A DNA stretch of 64,000 bases from contig NGBS01001164.1 in the NCBI GenBank assembly GCA_002245135.1, positions 62,001 to 126,000 on the forward strand, in the 5' to 3' direction. How positions within the stretch are numbered: the stretch's first letter is position 1; the number at the start of each line of letters is the position of its first letter. Both the position numbers and the translations under genes were made by a program. Below, one piece after another: positions 11,821 to 22,982 of the stretch. The notes under the pieces were generated by a model, which saw nothing but the letters and a program-made list of their open reading frames with translations, was not told the origin of the DNA and did not search any database. This DNA is from Proteromonas lacertae (Eukaryota > Sar > Bigyra > Opalinata > Proteromonadidae).

Positions 11821-12222
11821 CTAAAGAACAATTGATACTTAAATGATTTAATTTAACAAATTTCTCTTTTTTTATTGGTTATTCGTTGAATCTTTGTAAA
11901 CCCATTAACATTTCATGATTTTATTGTATAATATGATGTAAATTATATGCTGAAATACAATATATTTGTAACCTAAGTTTAGTAGCACAAAAATCTAAAA
12001 CTCAAGATAAATTTTCTTGATAAATCATATTGTGTTATATATTTTTCTATTAGATATAACAAATTCTAAGCACTATTATTTGAATTTCTTTTTATTCAAA
12101 TAATTGTTTGATTAAAGCGTAATTATTGGACAAAATACAGAAAGAGCAATGAAAAACAAAAGTAATTACATTTTTAAAAGTATTTTTAACTATTAAAAAA
12201 TAATATACTTCCAAAAACATAT
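11821..12222. other. Intergenic region between the two ABC transporter genes
   Basis: This 402-bp AT-rich spacer separates the 5' end of ABC gene 1 from the 3' end of ABC gene 2 (both minus strand). It contains an inverted pair TCAAGA/TCTTGA (12002-12020) that resembles the CTTGA promoter motif, but it lies about 180 bp above the start, farther than usual. No ORF, RNA gene or repeat is recognised. Confidence 0.4.
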
Positions 12223-15200
12223 TTACTCATTCTTCAAAGTTTGTCTTGTAGCTAATTGATGGTATAAACCACCTTCCATCTTCATCAATTCATCATGTTT
12301 ACCAGCTTCCACTACTACACCATGATCTAACACAAAGATTTTATCAGCATTTTGAATTGTACTTAAACGATGAGCAACGATTATACTTGTTCGATCACTA
12401 CTTTCTAATAGTTTATCTATCGCTTCTTGAACTATCAACTCGCTTTCACTATCTAAAGCACTCGTTGCTTCATCTAATAATAGAATCTTTGGATTTCTTA
12501 AAATAGCTCTCGCTATAGCTATTCTTTGTTTTTGACCTCCACTTAAAGATCCACCTTTGTTTCCCACTTCGGTTTTATATCCATCAGGAAATTCCATTAT
12601 GAAATTATGAGCATTCGCTGCTTTTGCTGCTGCAACTACATCTTCATCACTTATTGATTCATTTCCATAATCTCCCATTCGAATATTTTCTTCGATTGTT
12701 CCACTGAATAAAACTGGTTCTTGACTTACTAAACCAAATTGTTTTCTCAAATGTCTTATATTCATCGATTTTATTTCATTTCCATCTAGTAAGATTTCAC
12801 CACTTTCAGTATTATAAAATCTTTCTAATAAACTAATTATCGTTGATTTACCACATCCACTTGAACCAACTAATGCTACTTTTTCTCCTTTTTCTATCTT
12901 CAAATTCAATTTTCTTAATACTGGAACATCTAATCTAGTAGGATATCGGAATTTCACATCTTTAAACTCAATTTCACCTGATATTTCAGGTGTATCACCA
13001 TCATTCTTAGTTACATCAATTGCAGGTTCTTTATCCAAAAGACTAAATACACTTTTACCTGCTTCTTCTAATTTCAAACTATCAGAACTTCTTCCTATTA
13101 TATTACCAATACTATCTCCTACTACTAGCATTGCCATTATTACTATCATTAAATTCTCAAAATCAAATTTACCATCTAAAGCCCACAAACCACCAACAGA
13201 CATACCTAAAGCTGATGTACCTTGAGAAACAAAATTATAAACAAACTGTAAAACACCACTACAATAAGCATCTTTTCTTCCTGCTTCAAATGGTTTAGCT
13301 AATTTCTCCTTAAATCTTTTCAACAAATGATTTTCTAAACCAAATGACTGGACTGTTTTAATGGAATTCACACATTCAGATGAAATTGATGTTGCATCCT
13401 GTAATTGTGTTTTTGTATCAACTAATAGCTTCTTCATTATAAATCCTTGTAATACTATTGAACCAACTAAAAATGGTATTGCAGCCATCATAACAAAACT
13501 CAATAACCAATATGATACAAATGCAATAATTAAACCAGACACACAAGTAAAAAATATTTGAAAATCTCCCCCTACTTTCTCTCCTAATCCAGCTTTTATG
13601 TATACAGAATCTGTAGATAATTTAGCTGTCATACTTCCTGTACTATTCTCTTCTTTATCATAAAAAGATGAATCTTGTTTCAACATAGCTCTAAAACACA
13701 TCTTCTTTATTCTTAATGTTAATTCTTCACCTATTGTTCCAAATAATACACTTTTTAACACATTAAATATAAATAATGCAACAGCATATATAACAAACAT
13801 CCATGCCCAAAAGCTTGCATTACTCTTCATTTCTTCCAAATCAGTATTGTAATAAATTTTGATTATTTCTCCATACAAAATACCAAATAAAGGCATTGCA
13901 GCACCTAATAATCCACTACTAATTATCCCAAATATAATTAAATATTTATCAGGATATGTCAATTTCCATAATCTCAATCTATTTGAAGAGGATGATGTAT
14001 TTGCTTTAATTTCACTCTTTTCTCTTTTCTCAATTTCAGAATCTTTTTTACTTACTCTTATTTCGTTTGTTGGAGATAGAACCACTTCTCTCTTTTCCTC
14101 TACTTGCTCTTTTTCTTCCTCTTCTTTCTTCTTATTCAACATTTGACGATTTCTTAATTCAGCATATATTCCATTCTTGGCTATTAATTCTGAATGAGTT
14201 CCATGCTCAGCTATCTTACCTTCATTAAACACGACAATTTCATCAGCTGATTCTATTGTGGATAATCTATGAGCAATTATTAAGGTTGTTCTAGCTCTTT
14301 GTTTTACTAATTCATCTAAAGCAGCTTGAACTATCTTTTCACTTTCACTATCTAAAGCACTTGTTGCTTCATCTAATAATAAGATTCCGGGATTTCTAAC
14401 TAAAGCTCTGGCTATAGCTATTCTTTGTTTTTGACCACCACTCAATGAATGACCACCTTCACCTACATAAGTATCATAACCTTTTGGAAATTCCATTATA
14501 AAATTATGAGCATTTGAATCTTTGGCTGCTTTTATTATATCTTCATCAGTGCAATCTAATCTTCCATTTCGAATATTGTCTTTTACAGTTCCATTAAATA
14601 AAACTGGTTCTTGACCTACAAAACCCATTTGATTTCTTAAACTAGCTAGATTCAAATCACGAATATTCATTCCATCAATCAATATTTCACCTTCTTCACT
14701 ATCATAAAATCTTTGTAATAACTGAATTGTTGTTGATTTACCACATCCACTAGCACCAACTAAACCAATTGTTTTACCAGCTTCTATTGCTAAATTCATT
14801 CCATTTAGAATCACTTGATCTGGTCTACTTGGATATCTGAATTTGATATTTTTAAATTCGATTTTACCTTCTAAATGTTCTATTTTCTTACCTTTATCAT
14901 TCATTCCATCAATTGGAGGAATTCTATCAATTATTTCAAATATCTTACATGCAGAACCACATGCTTGTTTCACAGCAACAAGAGATGGACCTAAGAGTGA
15001 CAAACACATTGTTCCAGTAAATACAGCCATGAATACTGTCAAAACATCTCCTCCAATTGTGCAAGTATTTCCATTGAAACAATCAGCACTTTTCATACAC
15101 TAATAAATATAGAATTATTAGATAAAAATACAACATCAACATCATTACATAATTCTTTACTCATATTTCTCACATTATTATTGCACACTGTTAATAAATT

Positions 15201-16343
15201 CATATAAGAATCATCAGCAGGCCAATTTGAACCACAAAGATCTTTTATACTATATATCAATATATCAATATATCAATATATATACTCTGCCATTACATCT
15301 CCTTGATCATCATATACTAGTTTTCCTCCATACCACATTCCTAAGGCATAAGTAAAATAAGTAACAGCGGACATTGTCCCACCAATTAAACCACTTATAC
15401 TTGATAATTTTATTCCAACTTTCTTGCTTTCATTTATTTTATTCTCAAATTTATTGATGAAATGATTTTCTATTCCAAATGATGAAACAGTTTTCACTGA
15501 ACTTATTGCTTCTTCTACAACACCACTCGATTCAGCTGATATTGTTTGAGACTATTATAACAATACATATAAAATGCAATATCATACTTGAACAATATAT
15601 TTTCCTATCAACATACCTACACTACTACCAAATAACATTAATGGAACTCCTAATGCCATTATAACTAAAGTTAATGACCAATCTTTTATCATTCCTACAA
15701 CAAAAGCAGCAATGAATTGAACTGTATTTAGAACTAACTTTCCTATATCCATCCCCATTCCATTTACCATTGAGGAAGTATCTTCAATTACTCTATTTGA
15801 TAATGCTTTTGGATCATTTTCATCATACCATGTTATATCTTGACGAATTATTCCTCGAAAATATAAATATCTAATTCTATTGATTTGTCTTTCAGCTGAT
15901 AATTTGAAACATAACACCCATATCAACCCTGTAATACCATTTATTACGGCTAAGCCAAAGAAGTACCAACTGTTTTTTCTCATTTCACTTTTTGCTTCTT
16001 CAACATTATCTGGATCAATTGCAGTTATCCCCATCGCATTCATCATATCACCAAATACTATAGTTAATAATGGATAAACCAACCCACATCCTGCTGCAAA
16101 TATCAATCCAATTATTTGTAATACTCTATCTTTACAATCAGAGTACTTATATAACTCTAACAAAGATACACTAGTTTTAGGATTATTTTTACCAGTTTTG
16201 GGTCTATTAACTGCATTTTTATCTGCTTCTTTAGGCTCATTTTTTGATTTCTTTTCTAAAACTGTCAGTTCAACATTTGACTGAGAAATACACTCGTTAT
16301 TTTTAGAGTTTTCAGTAGATGAATTATCTTTGTTTGAGCTCAT
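12223..16343 (-). CDS. ABCB-type full ABC transporter (P-glycoprotein-like), copy 2
   Basis: Three introns (15552-15587, 15250-15285, 15100-15131) give 1,338 aa, TMD1-NBD1-TMD2-NBD2. The N-terminal 70 residues are charged and cytosolic. NBD1 has GASGCGKST, LSGGQKQR and ILLLDEATSALD; NBD2 has GSSGCGKST, LSGGQKQR and ILLLDEATSALD. Lines such as AERQINRIRYLYFRGIIRQDITWYD are classic for TMD1 of MDR proteins. As in its neighbour, the TM5-TM6 loop has a Cys-rich insertion (DLCGSN, TVCNNN, ELCNDV, CMKSADC, NTCTIGG). It differs from copy 1 in having fewer introns in the N-terminal half. The tandem arrangement in the same orientation explains the homogenised NBD2. Confidence 0.92.
12241..13005 (-). 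repeat. Converted NBD2 tract, copy in ABC gene 2
   Basis: Partner of 7703-8467, offset 4,538 bp, with three mismatches clustered near the 3' end of the gene. It encodes from the start of NBD2 to near the C-terminus. The direction of conversion cannot be told from two copies. Confidence 0.85.
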
Positions 16344-16829
16344 TATTAAACTATCCTATTTCAGTCAATTAAAAACTTCTTAACAAAATTCATTTTACAA
16401 ATGCAATTAGCCGTTTCAAAATTGTTAAATGATTCTTTTTATCGATGGCCTATATAATTATAGTTGTAATAATAAAGATATTTAAAGATAAAGTACTATA
16501 CAATTCTGTATGATGAATTTAACCATCATTAGAGAATATTCATTAAAATGTGATACGGCGTGTAAATATTAATGTTAAAAAATTAAATATACAAGAAAAA
16601 ATGTTTAAATATTGAATACCACTCTTGTAACAGTGAATGACAAAAATGTTCCAATTATCAAATAATTCATTAGATAATACTATATTATTTAATATAATAA
16701 TAAAAATATTCTTTTATATTTTACATATCATAAGAAATGAATGAATTTTTATAAATTAAATATACCCGTTTCAATCATTCTGTACTTCGGTTTTCTGGTG
16801 ATCGTATTTTTTTTCTTTTTTTCTTGAAA
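16344..16829. promoter_or_regulatory. Divergent promoter region, ABC gene 2 / PDZ-PA gene
   Basis: The 486-bp spacer between divergent starts holds CCGTTTC (GAAACGG on the minus strand) at 16411-16417, about 70 bp above the ABC start. Another CCGTTTC lies at 16766-16772, about 60 bp above the PDZ-PA ATG. The middle is plain AT-rich DNA without a recognisable gene. Confidence 0.45.
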
Positions 16830-18197
16830 ATGAAGTTCATTTTGATAAATTTATTGATAATTATTTCATCATTAGTCATAGCCGAAGAATATAATGAAGA
16901 TGCTGCATATGAAGTGGTTGTAGAACAAAAGGGACCGATGGGTTTTGAAATTGGAACAGGTATAGTAATGTTCATGATTAATTTGCATAGAAAATGGTTG
17001 GTTAGTTGTATCACATATAATTCCTGGCAGTTTTGCGGCTCAAACAGGAATGATTGAATTAAGAGATCGTTTAGTTGCAATAAATGATTATCCATTAGAA
17101 GAAGTTTCACTATCGTATTTTTGTTGTTAATAATAATATATTTATAGTGATTTTCAAACAATATTACAGAGAAGTTCTTTTCCTAGACGTTTATTATTTG
17201 TTCCACTAAACGATTGGGATAGAGATGATGAAGCATTACGACAAGCAATCATAGATAAAGATTCTAGTGTTGCTAAAATTACTAGTTTTGTATAATAATA
17301 ATATAAATATAATTATATTAATAGAAACCAACTCAAGTATATTTAAATCTAATAGAACCAGAAATAATGTCACAAACTTACAGTATGACATTAACTCCAA
17401 TTGGAGAAATCAAACTAAATACAGAATCCGAATATAATATCATCAGTTTTGACAATGATGGTTGTTTAGATTACCCTGAAAATATAACTAATAAAATCAT
17501 AGTTGTATGGAGAGGGACATGTTTATTGCCCGAGAAAGCAAGTAAAGCACAAGAAGCAGGTGCTGCTGCAATAATTGTTGTGAATAATGTACTTGGTGCT
17601 ATTCCTGATACTAGTAAAGTTGATACAGCAAAATTCAGTATCAAAATACCATTTTTATATATTGATTGGATTTATGGAAATAATTTAGTGAAAGTAGGAA
17701 TGAATATTAAAAATAATAAAGCTAAATTCGACAGTAAACCATTACCTATTGATAGTAATATACAATTAATACCAGTAAGTAATATAAAACACAATAATAA
17801 TGATTTTTTCAAACAAGGAGCAATTAATGTTACATTTTTCAATGAAGAATTTAATTACAAAGTTGAAGGGAAGATTGCTATGTATGGCCCACCACCACTT
17901 AGACAAGTATTTCAAATGAATTATGTTGGAACTGGTTGTAGTGGATTTAATAGTGAGAGTCGAGGTTCTGTTATTATGTTTGATAGAGGAGATTGTGCAT
18001 TTGAAGATAAAACAAGATTGTGTGAGAAAATTAAAGGAGTTGCTGCAATTTTTGTGAATGATAAAGATAAGATTAATCAAGCTCCAGCTACTAATTATGA
18101 AGGTATTACTATTGGATCTGTGATGATTGGAAAGTCTGCTGGTGATGTGGTGAAAGCTGAAATTAAAAAGAGGGTTGTTTTTGTTAAATTTTACTAA
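16830..18197 (+). CDS. Secreted/lumenal PDZ + two protease-associated (PA) domain protein
   Basis: Three introns (16960-16990, 17115-17147, 17290-17324) give 422 aa. Residues 1-18 (MKFILINLLIIISSLVIA) form a signal peptide. A PDZ domain follows (GPMGFEIGTGENG, VVSHIIPGSFAAQTG, RDRLVAINDYPLEE), then a short coil. Two PA domains follow: the first with IVVWRGTCLLPEKASKAQEA and GAAAIIVVNN, the second with SVIMFDRGDCAFEDKTRLCE and GVAAIFVND. PA domains cap proteases or sorting receptors; no protease, RING or transmembrane segment follows, so this is probably a soluble secreted or endomembrane-lumen protein. A PDZ domain inside the secretory pathway is uncommon. No ER-retention signal is seen. Confidence 0.7.
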
Positions 18198-18390
18198 TTT
18201 ATTTTTTCTACTTGTTTTATAGTGCATTTTTCATGGGTTAATCAATTCATAATAGAAAATGACAAATATCTTACTAAAATAGCGATATGTTGTGTATATG
18301 GCGAAATATTTGAAAGAAAAGAACAGGGCAAGAATCAAATTTGAGCGATGTGATTGGCTGAAATAGAAATTAAAGTGGTTTAGAAGTGGC

Positions 18391-19399
18391 ATGGACTCAG
18401 ATAAGCAGAATAATCTGGATGTATGGACAGATGATGAAGATGAAATTTTAGTCACTAAACTACTAGAAATCAAGACAAGTCTTGCTTCTGGTGATTCATT
18501 CTCACCTTCTACTTCTGTAAGCCAAGAATCTTGGCGTGATATTGCTAATGAGATAAACAAGATATGCCCAAATTCTAGAGCAGTGGAAGAAGTGAGAAAT
18601 AGATTCTCTTATTTACACTCGAGATTCAATGTATTTATTGATATTTAAATCATTATAGGAACTACAAGGACCTTCTAATTCTGATGACCGAATGATGTGG
18701 GGATTATTTGAAAAAATGAGATCATTATTAGGTGTACCGATAATGGCTCCACCTGTTCCTTCATTAGATCAATCAGAGATAAGTTTGGAAAGAAAGGCAA
18801 GCCGACATTGGACTTATGATGAAGAAAAAGCTTTAATCGAAAATATTTTATCAAAGAAAAGAGAATTAGGTAGTATAAGTGCAAAATTGACATTATCAGC
18901 ATGGTCTCAAGTAACAGATGATCTTAACAAATCATACTCTTGTTCAAGATCAGTAGAAGGAATTAAGAAGCATTATAGGAAATTAAGAACCAAATATTTA
19001 ACAGAGAAATCCTTAGGTGGTGTTAATGGTTGGGCACACTATCAAAAAATGGCAGATATAGTGGAAAATGAAACAGATAATAAAACAAGTTTATCTTCAA
19101 TACCTACACCAAATACACCTTGTTCATCATCTTCTAGATTAAGTAATATGAATAATAGTCCATCTCTAGCACCAATTACATCAATATATGATTCTAACCA
19201 AAATAATAGAATGTTACAAACACAAGTGTTGGGAAATAGTGATAATTTAATTCAGCAAATTACTCAATGTCAAGAAAAACAGAAAAGAACTTATGATCAG
19301 ACAGTGCAGTTGGTAGATATCATTGCCAAGCGAATAAAATATGATATAGAACTTGAGAATGAGTTTTTGGAAGTGTTGAAAAAGATGATTTCAAATTAG
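18391..19399 (+). CDS. Protein with two Myb/SANT-like (trihelix) DNA-binding domains
   Basis: One intron (18631-18658) gives 326 aa. Two trihelix-like modules are visible. Residues about 10-80 contain VWTDDEDEILVTKLLEIK, SWRDIANEINKICPNSR and VRNRFSYLHSRFN; residues about 135-215 contain HWTYDEEKALIENIL, AWSQVTDDLNKSYSCSRSVEG and IKKHYRKLRTKY. A Ser/Thr/Asn-rich linker and a C-terminal helix (TVQLVDIIAKRIKYDIELEN) follow. It is probably a sequence-specific DNA-binding protein or a domesticated-transposase-type Myb/SANT factor; the target is unknown. The ATG follows an in-frame stop-rich leader and no CTTGA or GAAACG motif was found close by. Confidence 0.65.
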
Positions 19400-19493
19400 T
19401 TTATTAATAATAAGAATTAATTATTTATTGTTTTGTTAATATTAATATCATTGGTTATTTGGATAATAAAAATATATATACACAATAAAATAT

Positions 19494-20646
19494 CTACTTT
19501 TTAGTTTTTTCTATTAATTGAGGTAATACTTCAAATAAATCTTTATTCACCACGTAATCAGATAATTCACATATTGGCGCCTTCTTATCATCATTAATAG
19601 ATATTATAGTCTTACTCTCTCTCATTCCAGCAACATGTTGAGCAGCTCCACTAACACCAACAGCTATATATAATTGAGGTGATACTGTTTTACCAGTTTG
19701 ACCGATTTGATATTCATATTCAATTATTCCATTATCTACTACTTTTCTTGTTGCACCTACAGCTGCATTGTCTAGATTATTAACTAAATCTTCAATTAAA
19801 TGCCAATTCTTTTTATCTTTTATACCCATTCCTCCTGTTACAATGATTGAAGCTTTTTCTAAGGCAGGACGATTTAATTTAGAATAATCTTTTGAATATT
19901 CTGATGATTTTTGTAGATTAGTATTCTGTAATTTCGATATTGATTGAATTGGTTCTATTTCTTCTAGAATACATTTATTTTTGCTATTTATTTCAACTGT
20001 ATTAAATGATGATGATGAAATTGTTAAAAATGTTGGTGTTGTGGTTGATTCTACTTCTTCATATACTCTACCTGCATATATATATCTAATATATTTGTTA
20101 GAATCACATATTTTAGTTACATTTGGTATTATACATGATTTTAGTTTAGTTGAGATAAATGGAAGAATTAATAATCCATTTGGTGTATTTGGAGCTGAAA
20201 TGTGTGTGTATTCTATTGAAATAAATGTATAAAATAGCTAATACTATTCTTAAGATAGATATGATTAACCAAAGAATAGTATGGATGTGGAAAAATATGT
20301 GTGAAATCCTATAAAATACAATCACTATTATACTTTTTGATTAGAATACAGAATTTTGTTTATTTCGTCGATATTTTGATATGATTCCGCAATTTGTTTT
20401 GTATTTGTTCCACCAGCAAGTAATAAATCAGTTTTATGTTTTGGATCAATAGAGTTAAGACTAGACATTGCTTTAATGCATCTCAATGTAGGTTCGGTTA
20501 GTTTTTCATTGTGTATTTCCCCGATTACCTAAAACCAAAATGAAATGAGTGTAATACGAGTGAATGAAGTAATCTATTCATATAATTACATTTATTCTAT
20601 AAATGTTAAACAATATATTACATACGAATTGCTTAATTGATAGCAT
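19494..20646 (-). CDS. ETFA: Electron transfer flavoprotein subunit alpha, mitochondrial
   Basis: ETF-alpha carries FAD and hands electrons from mitochondrial acyl-CoA and other dehydrogenases to ETF:ubiquinone oxidoreductase. Four introns (20597-20625, 20529-20557, 20309-20333, 20213-20244) give 345 aa, matching the family. The N-terminus MLSIKQFNKCNYMNRLLHS is basic, Ser/Asn-rich and presequence-like, directly followed by the mature-type start LVIGEI. KYTHISAPNTPNG matches the N-terminal domain core. The FAD domain has VTGGMGIKDKKNWHLIEDL, AAVGATRKVVDNG, YQIGQTGKTVSPQLYIAVG and SGAAQHVAGM. The alpha N-terminal domain is unusually diverged (SILNSI-type segments replaced). It is divergent from the peroxiredoxin gene, another mitochondrial protein. 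Confidence 0.9.
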
Positions 20647-20902
20647 ATCAATAGAAAACAAGCAAATTAAAAAATTCTTGAATGAAACGAATAGAATTTT
20701 AAAAATCAATCAAAAGAAATTTATGGAATTATTTTGATTTATTTATTCCATAAAATGAATCACAGATAGATATAAATATCCATTAAACACTTAACAATCA
20801 TTCATTACAATCTCATTCAATTTGTCAGTTTTAAAGAAAGCTTGAGAATAAAACTTGATATTTGAGAATTTTTAAGAATTTTTTATTATCAAGAATTTCT
20901 TT
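20647..20902. promoter_or_regulatory. Divergent promoter, ETF-alpha / peroxiredoxin-thioredoxin
   Basis: GAAACGAATAG (from 20684) lies 38 bp above the ETF-alpha start and AGCTTGA (20839-20845), followed by a second CTTGA, lies about 60 bp above the peroxiredoxin ATG. The two divergent genes thus use different motif classes within 256 bp. Confidence 0.5.
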
Positions 20903-22006
20903 ATGTTTAAGACATCAATCAAACTTTATTCTTCATTCAGGTATATACTGTTATTTATATTTTATTTTTGTCATTAGATCTGCTGCTTTAGCAAACAATT
21001 TCAGAAGATCTTTTGCTAAAACTATTACTGTATAGTTAATTGATAATATATTCACGTATAGTATGCACATCCTCTTGCAAAAATCCAACAACCAGCACCT
21101 GCTTTCAAATTACCAGCTGTAGTAAACAATGAGATATCAGAAGTAAAGCTTTCTGATTACAAAGGCAAATACGTTGTTTTCTTCTTTTATCCAAAGGATT
21201 TCACCTTTGTTTGTCCAACAGAAATCATTGCTTTTAGTGATAGACATAAAGAATTCGAAGCTCTTAATACCCAAGTGATTGCATGTTCATGCGATAGTGT
21301 AGAAAGTCATCTTGCATGGATTAACAAGAGTAGAAAGAGTGGAGGTTTAGGTGAAATGCATATTCCAGTTGCATCTGATATAACTAAAGAAATAGCTAAC
21401 CAGTATGGTGTATTATTAGAGAATGATGGAGTTGCCTTAAGAGGATTATTCATCATCAATCCAAAGGGAGTTTTAGAACAAATCACAATTAACAACTTAC
21501 CTGTAGGTAGAAGTGTAGATGAAACATTGAGATTGATTCAAGCCTTCCAGTTCGTTGATAAATACGGTGAAGTATGTCCAGCTAACTGGAAACCAGGCGA
21601 AGCAACAATTGATGTTCAACATTCCAATAAATACTTTGGTGCAGGTCATACAGAGTCAGAAGCTGAAAAGAAAATACAAAGATCCAGTAAAAAAGTATTA
21701 TTAATTGATTCAGCTGATGAATTTAAAAATTTGTTAGAAGCATCAGAAAAATTAGTTGTAGACTTCTGGAAGGAAGGATGTCAAAAATGTGCAATGATGA
21801 GCCCATATTTTGAGGAATTGAGTGAAAAATATCCAAATGTTACTTTTGCCTCTATTGAAAACCATATACAAGGTATAATGCAATTATTAGAAAAGCCAGT
21901 AGAAGCTTTACCACAATTTAGATTCTTTGTGAAAGGAAAAGAAGTAAAAGAACCAATTACAGGTTTTAAAAAGAGACCATTAAAAGAAACATTGGATAAG
22001 TTTTAA
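20903..22006 (+). CDS. Mitochondrial 2-Cys peroxiredoxin fused to a thioredoxin domain
   Basis: Two introns (20941-20977, 21030-21061) give 344 aa. The N-terminus [19 protein letters not shown] with following FRRSFAK is Arg/Ser-rich and lacks acids, a strong mitochondrial presequence candidate. Residues about 40-230 are a typical AhpC/2-Cys peroxiredoxin: peroxidatic Cys in [14 protein letters not shown], resolving Cys in [12 protein letters not shown]. Residues about 235-344 are thioredoxin-like, with [22 protein letters not shown] (CxxC as CQKC) and cis-Pro segment [14 protein letters not shown]. The fused domain could re-reduce the peroxiredoxin internally, making one-protein peroxide detoxification. 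Known families usually keep these on separate chains; the fusion is directly visible because both lie in one exon. Confidence 0.9.
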
Positions 22007-22215
22007 GAAAGATATATGATATATATACTAATTATTCTTTTCTTAAAACCTATTTTTAATATATATAGTGTGTATTGTATATTTATAAACCACAAATAAA
22101 AAAACATCTATTAAAATGTATTTGAATATCCTATTTTTAATATTAAATATTTATTAAATTATACTAAACGAATGTTATTTATTATTATTTTTTATATTTT
22201 TTATTAATAAATATA

Positions 22216-22901
22216 TTAATATCCACCTCTGCCTCTATAATAACCTCCCCTCCCTCTGTATCCTCCCCTTCCTCTGTAACCACCTCTGAATCCTCCTCTA
22301 TAGCCTCCTCTTTGAAAATGAGGAACATTTACTCTTTTCATTCTTACTTTCAGAGACCTTCCTTTAAATTCTGTATTGCTTAATGTCAACGCTTTTTTTG
22401 CACCTTCCACATCTTCAAATTCTATATATGCAAATCTAGAAATAAATCGATTTTTAATGTTATATACCCTTTTGGTCTTCCTCCACGATTTGTCATTATT
22501 GTTGCTCGTTTAATTTCTCCACATTGTTTGAAATATTCTTTCAGTTCTTCATTTGTTGCACTATAATCCACATCCCCAACATAAACAGACTTTTCGTCCA
22601 TATTACCTGAAACACCTGGAGTTGAACTCACTAACCCTTCAAATTCTTCAGCTTTCTATAGAAATTATGAATATTTCAATACGCTATTGAATTCTTCAGA
22701 GAAATTTTCTATATCATTTTGATTTGAATTTAACAAATCAAGTAATGATGTTGTAGTTGAAGCAGTGTTTGGAACATCATTTGTTGAAGATGCTTGTTCT
22801 TCTGTAACTTCTTCCTCATTGTCATCAAGATAGTCAATTGCTGCACTTTCATCAGTATTGTCCTTGTTAATCACTTCTTTCTGTTCATTTGATTCTGACA
22901 T
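22216..22901 (-). CDS. PABPN1-like nuclear poly(A)-binding protein (RRM + RGG tail)
   Basis: Two introns (22656-22682, 22436-22467) give 208 aa. The order is an acidic N-terminus (DYLDDNEEEVTEEQ), a short helix, one RRM with RNP2 SVYVGDVDYSA and RNP1 KGFAYIEF, and an Arg/Gly C-terminus of GGYRGR-type repeats. This matches nuclear poly(A)-binding protein 2, which controls poly(A) tail length. The sequence KSVYVGDVDYSATNEELKEY is diagnostic of the PABPN1 subgroup. The RGG tail is a likely arginine-methylation target. The gene is divergent from the ZC2HC gene with only 81 bp between starts, no clear core motif seen. Confidence 0.88.
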
Positions 22902-22982
22902 GTTTTTTTAAGAATGTGACAGAGGTAATGTAAATATCAAACATTTGTCAAACCTACTTTTTTTCAGTTACGCTTTATCACA

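Noticed and set aside
15250-15285. Short tandem repeat of an ATATATCAA unit as an independent element
   Set aside because: It is simply the body of a 36-nt intron in ABC gene 2.
17766-18227. 153-aa minus-strand ORF over the PA-domain region
   Set aside because: Antisense of the second PA domain; Ser/His/Asn/Ile-rich shadow composition and no intron or promoter signals.
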